DNA from: Dokdonella fugitiva
GTDB taxonomy: Bacteria > Pseudomonadota > Gammaproteobacteria > Xanthomonadales > Rhodanobacteraceae
DNA length: 64,000 nucleotides
Direction: 5' to 3'
Assembly (NCBI RefSeq): GCF_004342425.1
Contig: NZ_SLWQ01000007.1
Location: forward strand, 186,001 to 250,000
Within the stretch, counting starts at the first letter, position 1. The number at the start of each line of letters is the position of its first letter. This document shows, one piece after another, positions 26,301-34,981 of this stretch. Position numbers and translations under genes: made by a program. The notes under the pieces were generated by a model that saw only the letters and a list, made by a program, of their open reading frames with translations, was not told where the DNA came from and did no database searches.

Positions 26301-26649
26301 TCGGGCCGATGTTGGTCCAGCTGCCGTTCGCCGCGGCGACGAACGGCGCGAGCGAATCGATGACGGGGTTGGAGGTACCGCTCGCCGGCATGAGCACCGC
26401 GTGCCGTTCGCGCTCGCGCTTGGCCACTTCGTTGAGGAAGCGCTCGTACGCGGGCGAGAACAGCACCTGCTTGCGACTGAGGCCGGCATCGCCCGCCGCG
26501 AAATCGTCGTTGTACCACTGCGCCATCGCGCGGCGACGCGCGGTCGCGTCGTCGTGTTCACCCTCTTCTCCGGCGCGCGCCGCCGCAGGCAGCGTGGCCA
26601 GCATGCCGAGCATCAGGCAGACGGCCCAGCGCATCGAGTTCACGTTCAT
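23392..26649 (-). CDS. Large secreted sortilin/BNR-propeller protein with PKD domain
   Basis: A 1085-residue exported protein: signal peptide (VCLMLGMLATLPAAARA), then about 750 residues of VPS10/sortilin-type beta-propeller with many Asp-box turns (STDGGQTW, STNGGDDW, STDNGVTWTG, STNGGSSWTA). A PKD domain follows near 790-880 (RSWNFGDGSPPSTATNPSHTYA reads as the WNFGDG...HTY signature), then a repeat with two Cys resembling bacterial repeat modules, and an Ig-like end. It terminates GGEFLFADDFEDCRL, a looser version of the IFxDGFE motif. Asp-box propellers often bind or cleave glycans; the substrate is unknown. The ribosome site before ATG 26649 is weak. Confidence 0.87.
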   Translation of the reverse strand: MNVNSMRWAVCLMLGMLATLPAAARAGEEGEHDDATARRRAMAQWYNDDFAAGDAGLSRKQVLFSPAYERFLNEVAKRERERHAVLMPASGTSNPVIDSLAPFVAAANGSWTNIGPTSANFAQNGGTLNVTDAGRVNAIVTDPANANVVYVAFSGGGVWKSTDGGQTWAAKTETLGSLSVGSLEMAPDDADTLYLGLGDPFDGTGMGLVKSTNGGDDWSNVVYLGDSTIIPDIEVARSDSNIVLAATNAGLYRSTNGGASFGKVTIDPASPTGDPYVWTITWGGGTTFVLSLEADPGNANYQTNGQIWRSTDNGATWTRSSGITDTNGITRLAVAAAPSDRNIMYVEAANNNSYLGSATDLANFFKSTDNGVTWTGIGKTGATYKTYTNTNSESSSVNTLLNGQGWYNQLVLVDPANPNVAYFGGALLAAKTADGGATYSQVSNWLARFSLPYVHADFHAGHIAANGAIYFGTDGGIFRSINNGASFTDTLNKGIASHLIYQVGSSIANRDAVIAGLQDNGTRVRVGNTAVFNQIIGGDGFGCNVNRSNANQMLGSLYYSRIYKSTNGGTSFSSACSGISECNNPNTAPFTTRIAEWKGDATGNTVFTFSNTKVYKSTNYAGSWTALGTSGLPTSNFGIRNIGVARSSVNTVGVVATSGRAYITTNGTNWTQVGNTTTLPGNGLSLSAISFDPANASIVYIASVAPDAASNHLWRSTNGGSSWTAIDGNASGFPHGIPVNDIVVDPQTSSTLYAATHLGVYVSDDSGATWTRYGAGMPLVNVTGLYVAEDRSLVRAATFGRSAWEFVPEGNVAPIADFSFTTSGLTANFTDASTDSDGTIATRSWNFGDGSPPSTATNPSHTYATGGSYTVTLTVTDDDSASGSTSKTVVVTAPTFTVTPTSSGNGTISPDTPQTVASGATTAFVLTPAAGYHVAPVTGSCPAGTLNGTTYTTGAISANCSVIANFAPNVADHLVLGAVADVEQGGGMGPVTVSIVDAGGNVVTTDSTSQVTLSTAACGGSIVLGQATASQGVASFPANVAKRFYTLATGKVLGAQSGNLTGSTTFDVVVGGEFLFADDFEDCRL

Positions 26650-27029
26650 TGCAGTTCCCGGTGATGATGGCGGTGTGCGCCGCCTGGCACGCGCCGACCG
26701 ACGCGTGCGATGAAAAGAAAAAGTGTTCCCCGCGGATCACGCCCCTTCAAGAACACCACATGCAATGCGAGCCCCTGATGTCTCCGAGGCCGCCGTCGCC
26801 GGCGCCCTCGGGGCATCGCTTCCGTGTGCGGGAGATCGCTCCGTCCGGGGCCAAGGCTGCCGGGACCGGAGGCGGGCGGCAATCTAGGACCTCGGACCGA
26901 CCGCGTCAACCGGATTGCGCCGCGGCATGACGGGTTGCGGGCCGGGTCATCCGACCCGAACGACGGCAGACGATCGCGCGCGACTCGGGCATGATCCGCC
27001 GACGCCCCCGGCACGACGAGGCTCATGGC
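26650..27029. other. Divergent intergenic region
   Basis: This 380-bp spacer separates the propeller gene from the permease gene. An A-rich patch lies at about 26709-26725. No conserved site was recognised. Confidence 0.4.
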
Positions 27030-28358
27030 ATGAACGACACGGCTCCGGCCGGATCCACGGCACACCCCGTCGGTTACGCGCGCCGCCTGAACGCCTGGGA
27101 CGCCGCGATGGTCGTGGTCGGCGGCATCATCGGCTCGGGCATCTTCCTGACGCCCGCGTCGATCGCGCGCCAGACCGGCTCGGCGGGCGAACAGCTGCTC
27201 GCCTGGGGCGTCGGCGGCGTCATCGCACTGATCGGCGCACTCTGCTATGCGGAACTGGGCACGCGCCGGCCGAACGCGGGCGGCGGCTATGTGAACTTGC
27301 GTGACGCGTTCGGCCTCGTCGTCGCGTTCGTCTACGGCTGGAACCTGCTCGTCGTGAACCACTCCGGCAGCATCGCCGCGGTCTCGACCGTGTTCGTCGA
27401 GTACGCCGCCGCGGCCGCCGGGGTCACGCTCGCCGATCCGCGGCCGTACGCGGTCGCGACGATCGTATTCCTCGCCGGCATCAACTGGTTCGGCATCCGT
27501 GCCGGCTCGTTGACGCAGAATGTCCTGACCGTGCTCAAGCTCGCCGCGATCGCGATCCTCATCGCGGTGGGCCTGTCCGTGCGTGGCGCGCCTCCGCCGG
27601 CGGCACCCGCGGGGCCGGTCAGCCCGTTCGCGTTCGCCGGCGCGCTGATGCCGGTGCTGTTCTCGTACGGCGGCTGGTACTACGTCAACGACATCGCCGG
27701 CGAGGTGCGCGAACCGCAACGCACGATCCCGCGCGCACTGATCTACGGCATGCTGCTCGTCGCCCTCTGTTACCTGCTCGCGAACCTCGCCTACCTCGCC
27801 GTGCTCGGCCATGACGGCCTCGCCGCGAGCAAGGCGCCGGCCGCCGACGTCATGCGCCACGGCTTCGGTGAAACCGGTGCGCGCGTGATCGCCGCGGGCA
27901 TCGCGATCTCGACGCTCGGCTTCGTCAACATCTCGATGATCGGCGCCGCGCGCGTGTTCCAGGTCATGGGCGCGGACGGCGTGTTCTTCCGCTCCGCCGG
28001 CCGCCTGCACCCACGCTGGCGCTCGCCGAACGTCGCCCTGCTGCTGCTCGCATTCGCCGCCTGCGTGCTCGCGCTGACCGGCACGTTCGACCAGCTGCTC
28101 AACTACTCCACGGTCGGCGACTGGCTCGGCATGGCCGCGGTCGTCGCCACGCTGTTCTGGTACCGCCGCCATCCGTCGACCGATGCAGTGACGTTCCGCA
28201 CGCCGTGGTACCCGCTGCTGCCGATCGTGTTCCTCGTCGTCGTCGCCGGCGTCGTCGGCACGACGATCTGGCAGCACCCGGGCGACGCCGGCTGGGGTGC
28301 ACTGATCACGCTCGCGGGGTTGCCGGTCTATTTCATCTGGCGCCTGCTGCCCCGGTAG
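27030..28358 (+). CDS. APC family amino acid permease
   Basis: A 442-residue inner-membrane transporter with about 12 TM helices. The family's first helix motif VVGGIIGSGIFLTPASIA is clear, as is GALCYAELGTRRPNAGGGY. The start at 27030 has GAGG 8 nt upstream. It fits the LAT/amino acid-polyamine group; the substrate is not predictable. Its stop codon TAG is part of GTAGGGCGG, the outer end of a palindromic repeat at 28355-28437. Confidence 0.9.
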   Translation: MNDTAPAGSTAHPVGYARRLNAWDAAMVVVGGIIGSGIFLTPASIARQTGSAGEQLLAWGVGGVIALIGALCYAELGTRRPNAGGGYVNLRDAFGLVVAFVYGWNLLVVNHSGSIAAVSTVFVEYAAAAAGVTLADPRPYAVATIVFLAGINWFGIRAGSLTQNVLTVLKLAAIAILIAVGLSVRGAPPPAAPAGPVSPFAFAGALMPVLFSYGGWYYVNDIAGEVREPQRTIPRALIYGMLLVALCYLLANLAYLAVLGHDGLAASKAPAADVMRHGFGETGARVIAAGIAISTLGFVNISMIGAARVFQVMGADGVFFRSAGRLHPRWRSPNVALLLLAFAACVLALTGTFDQLLNYSTVGDWLGMAAVVATLFWYRRHPSTDAVTFRTPWYPLLPIVFLVVVAGVVGTTIWQHPGDAGWGALITLAGLPVYFIWRLLPR

Positions 28359-28437
28359 GGCGGTACGCGCGCAAGCGCGTGCCGCCGAGGGTTTGCGAGA
28401 CGCGGCGGGACTCGCGCTTCGCGCTCGACCCGTCGCA
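28355..28437. repeat. Isolated copy of the RAYT-array repeat unit, inverted
   Basis: GTAGGGCGGTACGCGCGCAA at 28355-28374 and the CGGCGGGACTCGC...GCTCGACCC half (about 28403-28431) match the two halves of the 130-bp units at 37.7-39.6 kb in opposite orientation. The first bases form the stop codon of the permease. Confidence 0.8.
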
Positions 28438-28586
28438 CCCGCCCGAGCCGCCCTCCGCGCTCCACCCGATGCGACGAGCGTGGTGCTCGCTGCGCCGGAG
28501 CGATGCTCGGCAGGCGCGAAACGCCGTGCGACAATGCGACGATCACACGCGCGCGGACACGCTCCCGCGCGGTACGGAGACGCACG

Positions 28587-29132
28587 ATGCCCGAGCAGCC
28601 CCCTCACGCCGCCGATTCCGCCCACGCCGCCGCGGCCGATCCCGCCAAGCGCCCCGTGCGCCCGCGGGAACCGCTGCAGGTCACGATCAACGGCAAGCCG
28701 TATTTCCACGACGGCGACCCGACGATGCCGCTGCTCTGGTTCCTGCGCGACACCCTGCGCCTGACCGGCACGAAGTTCGGCTGCGGCATCGGCAACTGCG
28801 GCGCGTGCACGGTGCTGTTCGACGGCAAGGCGATGCGCGCGTGCGTGCTGCCGATGAGCGCCGCGGCGACGCACCGGATCACCACCATCGAAGGCCTCGA
28901 GGGCGAGGCGCTGCATCCGGTGCAGCAGGCGTGGATCGAGGAGGACGTCGCGCAGTGCGGCTACTGCCAGGCCGGGCAGATCATGGCCGCGGTCGACCTG
29001 CTCAAGCGCAAGCCGAGGCCGGGCGACGACGACATCGCGTCGATCGGCAACCTCTGCCGCTGCGGCACCTATCCGCGCATCCGCAAGGCGATCCTGCGCG
29101 CGGCCGAACTCATGCAGGGGGAACGCAAGTGA
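28587..29132 (+). CDS. [2Fe-2S] subunit of a molybdenum hydroxylase (IorA-like)
   Basis: A 181-residue protein with two [2Fe-2S] sites: plant-type [11 protein letters not shown]...C near residue 70 and CGYCQAGQ...CRCGTY near 130-160. It is the small subunit of two-subunit xanthine-oxidase-family enzymes such as isoquinoline 1-oxidoreductase. The start at 28587 has GGAGA upstream; the ~30 residues before the fold are Ala/Pro rich. The stop overlaps the GTG of the large subunit gene by four bases. No signal peptide is present, so it is probably exported with the Tat-bearing partner. Confidence 0.93.
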   Translation: MPEQPPHAADSAHAAAADPAKRPVRPREPLQVTINGKPYFHDGDPTMPLLWFLRDTLRLTGTKFGCGIGNCGACTVLFDGKAMRACVLPMSAAATHRITTIEGLEGEALHPVQQAWIEEDVAQCGYCQAGQIMAAVDLLKRKPRPGDDDIASIGNLCRCGTYPRIRKAILRAAELMQGERK

Positions 29133-31390
29133 GCGCGCGCGTCGACGCGGGCCGGCGCCGCTTCCTCGCGATCTCGCTGGGCACCGCCGGCGCGCTCGTC
29201 GTCGGCTTCCGCCATGCCGTCGCGGCACCGACGCCGGGCGTGCCGCCCGAACTGCTCGGCGACGATCTCACCGAACTCGGGCCCTTCGTGCGCATCGAGC
29301 GCGACAACCACATCGTGATCGGTGCGCGCGGCTGCGAGATCGGCCAAGGCGTCATGACCTCGCTGCCGATGCTCGTCGCGGAGGAACTCGACGTCGATTG
29401 GTCGCAGGTGCGCGTCGTGCAACTGCCGTACGGCTACGTCGAGACCGACAAGGGCCCGTCGAACCGCTACGGCGACCAGGGCGCGGGCGGCAGCACGAGC
29501 GTGTCGGACGGCTGGAAGGACCTGCGCCTCGCCGGCGCGACCGCGCGCTGGCTGCTCGTGCAGGCCGCCGCGAAGGAATGGAGCCTGCCGGCCGGGCAAT
29601 TGCGCACCGCATCGGGCGAGGTCCTCGCCCCCGACGGGCGCAAGCTCACCTATGGCGCGCTCGCGCGCAGCGCGGCGGCGATCGCGCCGCCCGAGCAGCC
29701 GGTCGCGCTGAAGAAGCCGGAGCAGTTCCACATCATCGGCACGCCGACGCGCGTGGTCGACGCGCGCGACATCGTCATCGGGCGCAGCCGCTTCGGCATC
29801 GACGAGTACGCCGCGGACGCGCTCGTCGCGGTGATCCTGCGCTGCCCGTATCTCGACGGCACGCTCGAATCGTTCGACGACCGCGAGACGCGCAAGGTCG
29901 CCGGCGTCGTCGACGTGATCGCGATCGACGGCCCGAAGCCGGGCGAGCCATTCGACGGCCCGCTCGCGAGCGGCGTGGCCGTGCTCGCCGAGCACACCTG
30001 GGCCGCGCTCAAGGGGCGCGAACTGCTCGAGGTGAAATGGAAGCAGGGACCGTGGAGCGCCGAATCGAGCAGCGCCCTCGCCGCGCGCGCGAACGAACTG
30101 CTCGACCGCGACGAGGGCGGCACCAGCGTGCGCCGCGACGGCGACCTCGCCAAGGCACGCAAGCAGGCGCGCAACGTGGTCGAGGCACGCTACGAGGTGC
30201 CGTTCCTCGCGCACGCGACGATGGAACCGCCAGCCGCGCTGATCGAAATCAAGCAGGACAGCGCGCGACTGGTCGCCTCGCTGCAGAGCCCGGGCGGCGC
30301 GTCGGCGATGATCGCGCGCATGACCGGCCTCGCGCGCAAGGACATCGAAATCCGCATGACGCGCGCGGGCGGCGGCTTCGGCCGGCGCCTCGAGAACGAC
30401 TACGTCGCGGAAGCCGTGCTCGTCGCGAAGGCGGCGGGCCGGCCGGTCAAGCTCATGTGGACGCGCGAGGACGACCTCCAGCACGACTTCTACCGCCCGT
30501 ACGGCGTGCACGCGCTGTTCGCCACGCTCGACCGCAGGAAGCAGGTCAACAGCTGGGTCCATCGCTGCGCGGCGACGCCCCGGCCCTACCGCGAAGGCGG
30601 TGGCCGCAAGCGCCCGATCAATACCGGCTGCCTCGAGGCCGACGACTTCCCGGCCGGCCTCGTCGGCAACCTCGAGAAGACCTTCTTCGCGGTCGAGTCG
30701 GGCATGCCGCGCGGCTGGTGGCGCGCGCCGCTGCACACGTTCCATGCGTTCGCGGTGCAGAGCTTCATCGACGAGATCGCGATCGCGAGCAAGCAGGACG
30801 CAGTGAAGCTGCGCCTGGCGATGCTCGGCGAGCCGCGCAGGATCCCCTACTCCGGCCACGGCGGCCCCGAGTTCGACACCGGCCGCCTCGCCGAAGTGCT
30901 GCGCCGCTGCGCGGCGAAGATCGGCTGGGGCGAGCGACGCGACGACGGCCACGGCATCGGCATCGCCTGCCACTTCACGTTCGGCGGCTACACCGCGCAC
31001 GCCTTCGAAGTGTCGGTCGAGGGACGCGAATTGCGCATCCACCGCGCGGTCTGCGTCGTCGACGTCGGCCGCGTCATCAACCCGCTCGGCGTCGAGGCGC
31101 AGATGATGGGCGGCACGATCGACGGCCTGTCGACCGCGCTGCACCTCGCGATCACGGTCAAGGACGGCCAGGTGCAGCAGCACAACTTTCCCGACTATCC
31201 GCTGCTGCGCATGGCGCAGGCGCCACGCCACGTCGAAGTCGAGATCGTGCCGTCCGACGCGGACCCGGTCGGCGCCGGCGAGATGGGCGTGCCGAGCGTC
31301 GCCCCGGCGCTCGCCAACGCGGTCTACGCCGCGACCACGGTGCGCGTGCGCAAGCTGCCGCTGATGCCCGAACTCATGCGGATGCTCTGA
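29129..31390 (+). CDS. Molybdopterin-binding large subunit of a periplasmic molybdenum hydroxylase (IorB-like)
   Basis: A 753-residue catalytic subunit. It starts at GTG 29129 and carries a Tat signal ([18 protein letters not shown]). It has the [23 protein letters not shown] region, [14 protein letters not shown] and [18 protein letters not shown], the last holding the catalytic Glu region (GAGE). Closest by pattern to isoquinoline 1-oxidoreductase beta subunits, which oxidise N-heterocycles or aldehydes and pass electrons via the [2Fe-2S] subunit to a cytochrome. Neither a cytochrome subunit nor XdhC/MobA-like maturation genes are adjacent. Substrate unknown. Confidence 0.92.
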   Translation: MSARVDAGRRRFLAISLGTAGALVVGFRHAVAAPTPGVPPELLGDDLTELGPFVRIERDNHIVIGARGCEIGQGVMTSLPMLVAEELDVDWSQVRVVQLPYGYVETDKGPSNRYGDQGAGGSTSVSDGWKDLRLAGATARWLLVQAAAKEWSLPAGQLRTASGEVLAPDGRKLTYGALARSAAAIAPPEQPVALKKPEQFHIIGTPTRVVDARDIVIGRSRFGIDEYAADALVAVILRCPYLDGTLESFDDRETRKVAGVVDVIAIDGPKPGEPFDGPLASGVAVLAEHTWAALKGRELLEVKWKQGPWSAESSSALAARANELLDRDEGGTSVRRDGDLAKARKQARNVVEARYEVPFLAHATMEPPAALIEIKQDSARLVASLQSPGGASAMIARMTGLARKDIEIRMTRAGGGFGRRLENDYVAEAVLVAKAAGRPVKLMWTREDDLQHDFYRPYGVHALFATLDRRKQVNSWVHRCAATPRPYREGGGRKRPINTGCLEADDFPAGLVGNLEKTFFAVESGMPRGWWRAPLHTFHAFAVQSFIDEIAIASKQDAVKLRLAMLGEPRRIPYSGHGGPEFDTGRLAEVLRRCAAKIGWGERRDDGHGIGIACHFTFGGYTAHAFEVSVEGRELRIHRAVCVVDVGRVINPLGVEAQMMGGTIDGLSTALHLAITVKDGQVQQHNFPDYPLLRMAQAPRHVEVEIVPSDADPVGAGEMGVPSVAPALANAVYAATTVRVRKLPLMPELMRML

Positions 31391-31446
31391 GACGCGCGCT
31401 GTTCGTGGGAGCAACCGTCTTCGCTCGCGAGCACACCACGACGTTC

Positions 31447-31535
31447 CGTTCGCGCTGAGCGAAGCTCGCGCAGCGAGCGCGGTCGAAACGCGCCCGTGGC
31501 ACGGCCCTTCGACTCGCCCTGCGGCCCGCGCTCAG
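31447..31535. repeat. Palindromic repeat, family C (copies 2 and 3)
   Basis: A CGCTGAGCG...GGTCGAAACG half at about 31452-31491 faces CCTTCGACTCGCCCTGCGGC...GCTCAGG at 31506-31535. The TGA stop of the next gene (31532-31534 on the minus strand) lies inside the second half. Confidence 0.65.
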
Positions 31536-32953
31536 GCCGCCATCGCGACCGTGGCGATGAACCCGGCGAGCACGGCGAGGCTCGGCACGTCGGTCAGCGC
31601 GAACACGACCGGGTCCTCGTGCATGCGCCCGCGCCGCGCGAGTGACCATACGCGCCACAACCATGCCCCGAGCAGCGGCAGCAGCAGCCACAGCCAGTGC
31701 GGCTGGCGATACAGGGCGGCGCTCTTCGTGCTGTCGACGTAGAGCGCGAGCACGAGCAGGCTCGTGCCCGCGGCGACGGCACCGAAGCCGCCGATCCAGG
31801 CGAGATGGGCGGTGCGATAGCCACGGCCGGCGACGTTCTGCTGCGCGCTCGCGGCGATGCGATGGACCTCGGCGTAGCGCTTGACCAGGGCCAGGCTGAG
31901 GAACAGGCACATCGCGAAGGCGAGGAACCAGCCCGATGCCTCGACCGGAATCGCGACCGCGCCGGCGACGATGCGCAGCGTGTACAAGGCGGCGAGCACG
32001 ACCACGTCGACGAGCACGATGCGCTTGAGCAGCAGTGAATAGGCCAACGTCGTCGCCGCGTACAGGCCGAGCACGAGCACGAAGCGCGGCGGCAGCAGCG
32101 AAGCGAGCGCGAACGCGGCGAGCACGAGCAGCAGCGCGGCGGCGAGCCCGCCGGCTACCGGCAGGCGCCCCGCCGCGAATGGCCGCGCGCGCTTGCGCGG
32201 ATGGCGGCGGTCGGCGTCGAGATCGACGAGGTCGTTGAACACGTACGCACCCGACGCGCACAGGCAGAACGCGACGAATGCGAGCGTGGCCGCGTACAGG
32301 GCGGCCGGCTCGAAGATGCGATGCGCGGCGACCGCGGCGACGAACACGAGCAGGTTCTTCGACCACTGGTGCGGGCGCAATGCGCGTACCGCCGCGCGCC
32401 ACGCGCCTGCGCGGCGCTCGATCACCGCATCGGGCGCGCGCATCCGGCGCAGGCGGGCGAGCACGCGCGGCGACGCGTTGGCGGTGATCGCGCGGCGCGC
32501 ACGGGCCCATACCGGCAGGTCCGCGGCGGCGTCGCCGACGTAGTCGAAGCCGCGCTCGCCGTACCGCGCGACGAGTACCTGCGCCTTGCGAGCGCCGCCG
32601 AGGTTGGTTTCGCCGTCGCTGCCGAGCGCCGCGTCGAAGCCGCCGACGTGCGCGGCGACCGCGTCGACGATGGCCTGGTCCGACGCGCTGCACAGCACGC
32701 GCGGCCGCGAGCCGGCTTCGCGCAGCAGCGCGAGCACGCGCGCGTCGTACGGCAGCAGGGTCACGTCGACCTGCGTGCGGCGCGCGACCTCGCGCTTGAG
32801 CCGCGCCTTGCCACCCAGCAACCACAGCGGCAGCAGCAACAGCAGCAGCGGATTGCGCCGCAGCAGCGCTAGCACGGATTCGTGCAGCAGGTCGGTGTGG
32901 ACGAGCGTGCCGTCGAGATCCACGCACAAGGCGACGTCGTCGTGGTCGTGCAT
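31532..32953 (-). CDS. HAD phosphatase - UbiA prenyltransferase fusion
   Basis: A 473-residue two-domain protein. Residues about 1-190 are a HAD-like phosphatase (CVDLDGTLVHTD with the catalytic DxD, then LCSASDQ, then GDAAADLPVW). Residues about 195-473 are a UbiA-superfamily membrane prenyltransferase (RPHQWSKNLLVF, YVFNDLVDLDADRRHPRK with the NDxxDxxxD metal site) with eight to nine TM helices. The UbiA part resembles decaprenyl-phosphate phosphoribosyltransferases. If so, the HAD domain may remove the 5-phosphate of the product, joining two steps of polyprenyl-phosphate pentose synthesis. Substrates are inferred. Confidence 0.85.
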   Translation of the reverse strand: MHDHDDVALCVDLDGTLVHTDLLHESVLALLRRNPLLLLLLPLWLLGGKARLKREVARRTQVDVTLLPYDARVLALLREAGSRPRVLCSASDQAIVDAVAAHVGGFDAALGSDGETNLGGARKAQVLVARYGERGFDYVGDAAADLPVWARARRAITANASPRVLARLRRMRAPDAVIERRAGAWRAAVRALRPHQWSKNLLVFVAAVAAHRIFEPAALYAATLAFVAFCLCASGAYVFNDLVDLDADRRHPRKRARPFAAGRLPVAGGLAAALLLVLAAFALASLLPPRFVLVLGLYAATTLAYSLLLKRIVLVDVVVLAALYTLRIVAGAVAIPVEASGWFLAFAMCLFLSLALVKRYAEVHRIAASAQQNVAGRGYRTAHLAWIGGFGAVAAGTSLLVLALYVDSTKSAALYRQPHWLWLLLPLLGAWLWRVWSLARRGRMHEDPVVFALTDVPSLAVLAGFIATVAMAA

Positions 32954-33097
32954 GCGGCGCGGTCGTTCCCGAGGTGGTGGGCGGCGAGGATAACCGATCG
33001 CACGGCGCCGACGTCGCCGCGAGAGGCGCGGTCCGCCGCCCCGCGATCGTCGGCGTGACGGGCATGCGCAAGCGATGGCAGCGCCCTGCGCGTGGCC

Positions 33098-33859
33098 CTA
33101 GTCGGCGGGTTCGCAGCCGCCGGACTCGGCACGCTGCTCGGCGCGATGGCGGATCGCCTGCGGGTCGGCGAGACCGACCCACTTGAGGTACTTGCCGGCG
33201 ACCTTGTCGCCGAGTGACTGGTCCGGCGCGAACGCCTGCGAGAAGCGCGTCTTCTTGCAGTGCAAGGGATTGCCGCGCTCGGCGATCTTCTCCCACGCCT
33301 GCCGCGCCGCCTCGCGCTCGGTCTTCGGCGCCTGCGGCAAGGTCGGCGTGGCACTGCCGCCGAGGCGGATCGAACCGTCCGGATTGAAAAGCTGCGGCAT
33401 GGCCACTGCACCGCCTTCGCCGATGCGCGCGCGCATCGCATCGCTCGATTCTTCGGGACGCGGCGGCGGTGCCTTCACCTTCACCTCGGGCGGTGAAATC
33501 GCGATCCGGCTCGGCCGCGCGACGATCGGCGGTTCGGGTTCGGGCGGAGGCGGTGGCATCTCCCACGGTGGTTCGACGAGGTTGACCGTGATGACCTGCG
33601 GCGCGCGGTGCGCATGGCGGTACGGTCGCATGCCGAGGCCGAAGCCGACGATTTCGACAAGGGTGACCACGAACGCGATGAGCCCGCCGAGCAGGAGCAG
33701 GCGCCGGTCGCGGCGTGGCCGCAGCTCCCAGCGCAGGCTGCGCTGCCATGGCAGTCCGTCGCCCGCGAAGCGCAGGCGTGCGGGTTCGTGCAGGGTCGGC
33801 GGCCGGCGATCCGCGCGCGGCAGCATCGGCGTCGGCGATGAAGGATGCTGCGAGGTCAA
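33098..33859 (-). CDS. TonB-like Pro-rich single-pass membrane protein
   Basis: A protein of 253 residues from TTG 33859, or 242 from ATG 33826; neither has a good ribosome site. A basic N-terminus is followed by one TM helix (LLLLGGLIAFVVTLVEIVGFGLG, about residues 54-76), then a periplasmic Pro/Glu stretch (PPPPPEPEPP; KAPPPRPEE) as in TonB or TolA. The C-terminal 100 residues have two Cys and do not resemble TonB_C. It could be a short envelope-spanning protein; function unknown. Confidence 0.65.
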   Translation of the reverse strand: MTSQHPSSPTPMLPRADRRPPTLHEPARLRFAGDGLPWQRSLRWELRPRRDRRLLLLGGLIAFVVTLVEIVGFGLGMRPYRHAHRAPQVITVNLVEPPWEMPPPPPEPEPPIVARPSRIAISPPEVKVKAPPPRPEESSDAMRARIGEGGAVAMPQLFNPDGSIRLGGSATPTLPQAPKTEREAARQAWEKIAERGNPLHCKKTRFSQAFAPDQSLGDKVAGKYLKWVGLADPQAIRHRAEQRAESGGCEPAD

Positions 33860-33965
33860 GAGTCGATGCCCGGATGCGTCGCGGCAGGATAATGACGCCG
33901 CGCTAAAGCGAGGTTAAACACCGGTTGCGTCGCCGCCTCGCGGCCGCTGCGCGCGCGGCGACCGC

Positions 33966-34685
33966 TCACCCGCGCGCGTCGGCGCCGGTGCGCCGGTGCG
34001 TGCGCAACCATTGCGCGACGCGCTCGGCCGTGCGCGCGGCGCTGCGGCCGAGCAGTGGCCCGACGTGGCTCGCGCCGGGGATGCATTCGAAATCGGCGCC
34101 GAGCGTCGCGGCGAGCGCACGGCTCGACTCGGCCGGCACGTCGAGATCGTGCTCGCTCGCGACGACGAGCACCGGGCAATCCGGCGGATCGACGACGAGG
34201 CCTGCGCGCGCCTCGTCGAGCACCGCGCCCGACTCGTCGCGCCAGCGGCGATAGGCATACAGGCGCGCGGCATCGTCCGCATCGGGCATCGCCTGCTGGG
34301 TCGAGCGCAGCGTGCGCGCGCTGCGCCAGGGGATCACCGGCGGCGAGCGCTCTTCACGCGCGGGCAGGCCCGCGCCCGGCATCGGGTTGACCAGCACGAG
34401 CGCGCGCGCACGCACGGCGCGCGCGACCGCGAGCGCAAGCAGTCCACCGAGGCTGGCGCCGACGAGATGGGCGCCGCGCGCGGAGCGGCTCCATGCGGCG
34501 ACCTGGCGGCAGTAGTCGTCCAGGTGCGTCGCCGCGAGGCCGCCGGCTGCGGGCTTGAGGTCGGGCGCGAGCACGTCGAATCCCGCGATCGACAGGCCGC
34601 GTGCCCAAATGCCCCATTCCCAGCCGCCGCCGCCCGCGCCATGCACGCAGACGACGCGACCAGGGCTGCCCGGTTCATCACGCAT
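33966..34685 (-). CDS. Alpha/beta hydrolase
   Basis: A 239-residue alpha/beta hydrolase: oxyanion region CVHGAGGGGWEWG, nucleophile elbow VGASLGG, Asp in SEHDLDVP and His in GASHVGPL, so the triad is complete. The ATG at 34685 is preferred; a GTG 21 nt upstream is possible. No signal peptide. Substrate unknown. Divergent from the EF-G-like gene. Confidence 0.85.
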   Translation of the reverse strand: MRDEPGSPGRVVCVHGAGGGGWEWGIWARGLSIAGFDVLAPDLKPAAGGLAATHLDDYCRQVAAWSRSARGAHLVGASLGGLLALAVARAVRARALVLVNPMPGAGLPAREERSPPVIPWRSARTLRSTQQAMPDADDAARLYAYRRWRDESGAVLDEARAGLVVDPPDCPVLVVASEHDLDVPAESSRALAATLGADFECIPGASHVGPLLGRSAARTAERVAQWLRTHRRTGADARG

Positions 34686-34981
34686 TGCGACTTGACCCTG
34701 TCCCACGATAGGTCAAGTCTATGCCGGCGCCGCGCCGACGCGCGACGCCTTCCGCCATGACCGTCCGCATGGCGTGCAGCCCGTCCTGCCGCGACGTCGT
34801 GCGGACGACCATGACGGCCTTCGAGCCGCGCCGTTTCGGGCGCGGTCGTCCGGGGGCAGGAGGCCCCCACGCCGCGACCGGCGGGCGCCGGTGCGCGGCG
34901 GTGCCGTGCCGGCCATGCGCCGGCCGGCGAGCGCGGCGGATCCACGATGGATTCGCCTGCGCACCAACAGGAGGCCTGCTC

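Noticed and set aside
23254..26664. Over 1100-codon plus-strand frame opposite the PKD propeller gene
   Set aside because: Composition (Arg, Val, Gly, Ala, Asp) mirrors the reverse complement of a real secreted protein; no signal peptide or domain.
26646..29228. Long minus-strand frame across the permease and intergenic spacer
   Set aside because: Antisense to clear permease and Fe-S subunit genes and without recognisable motifs.
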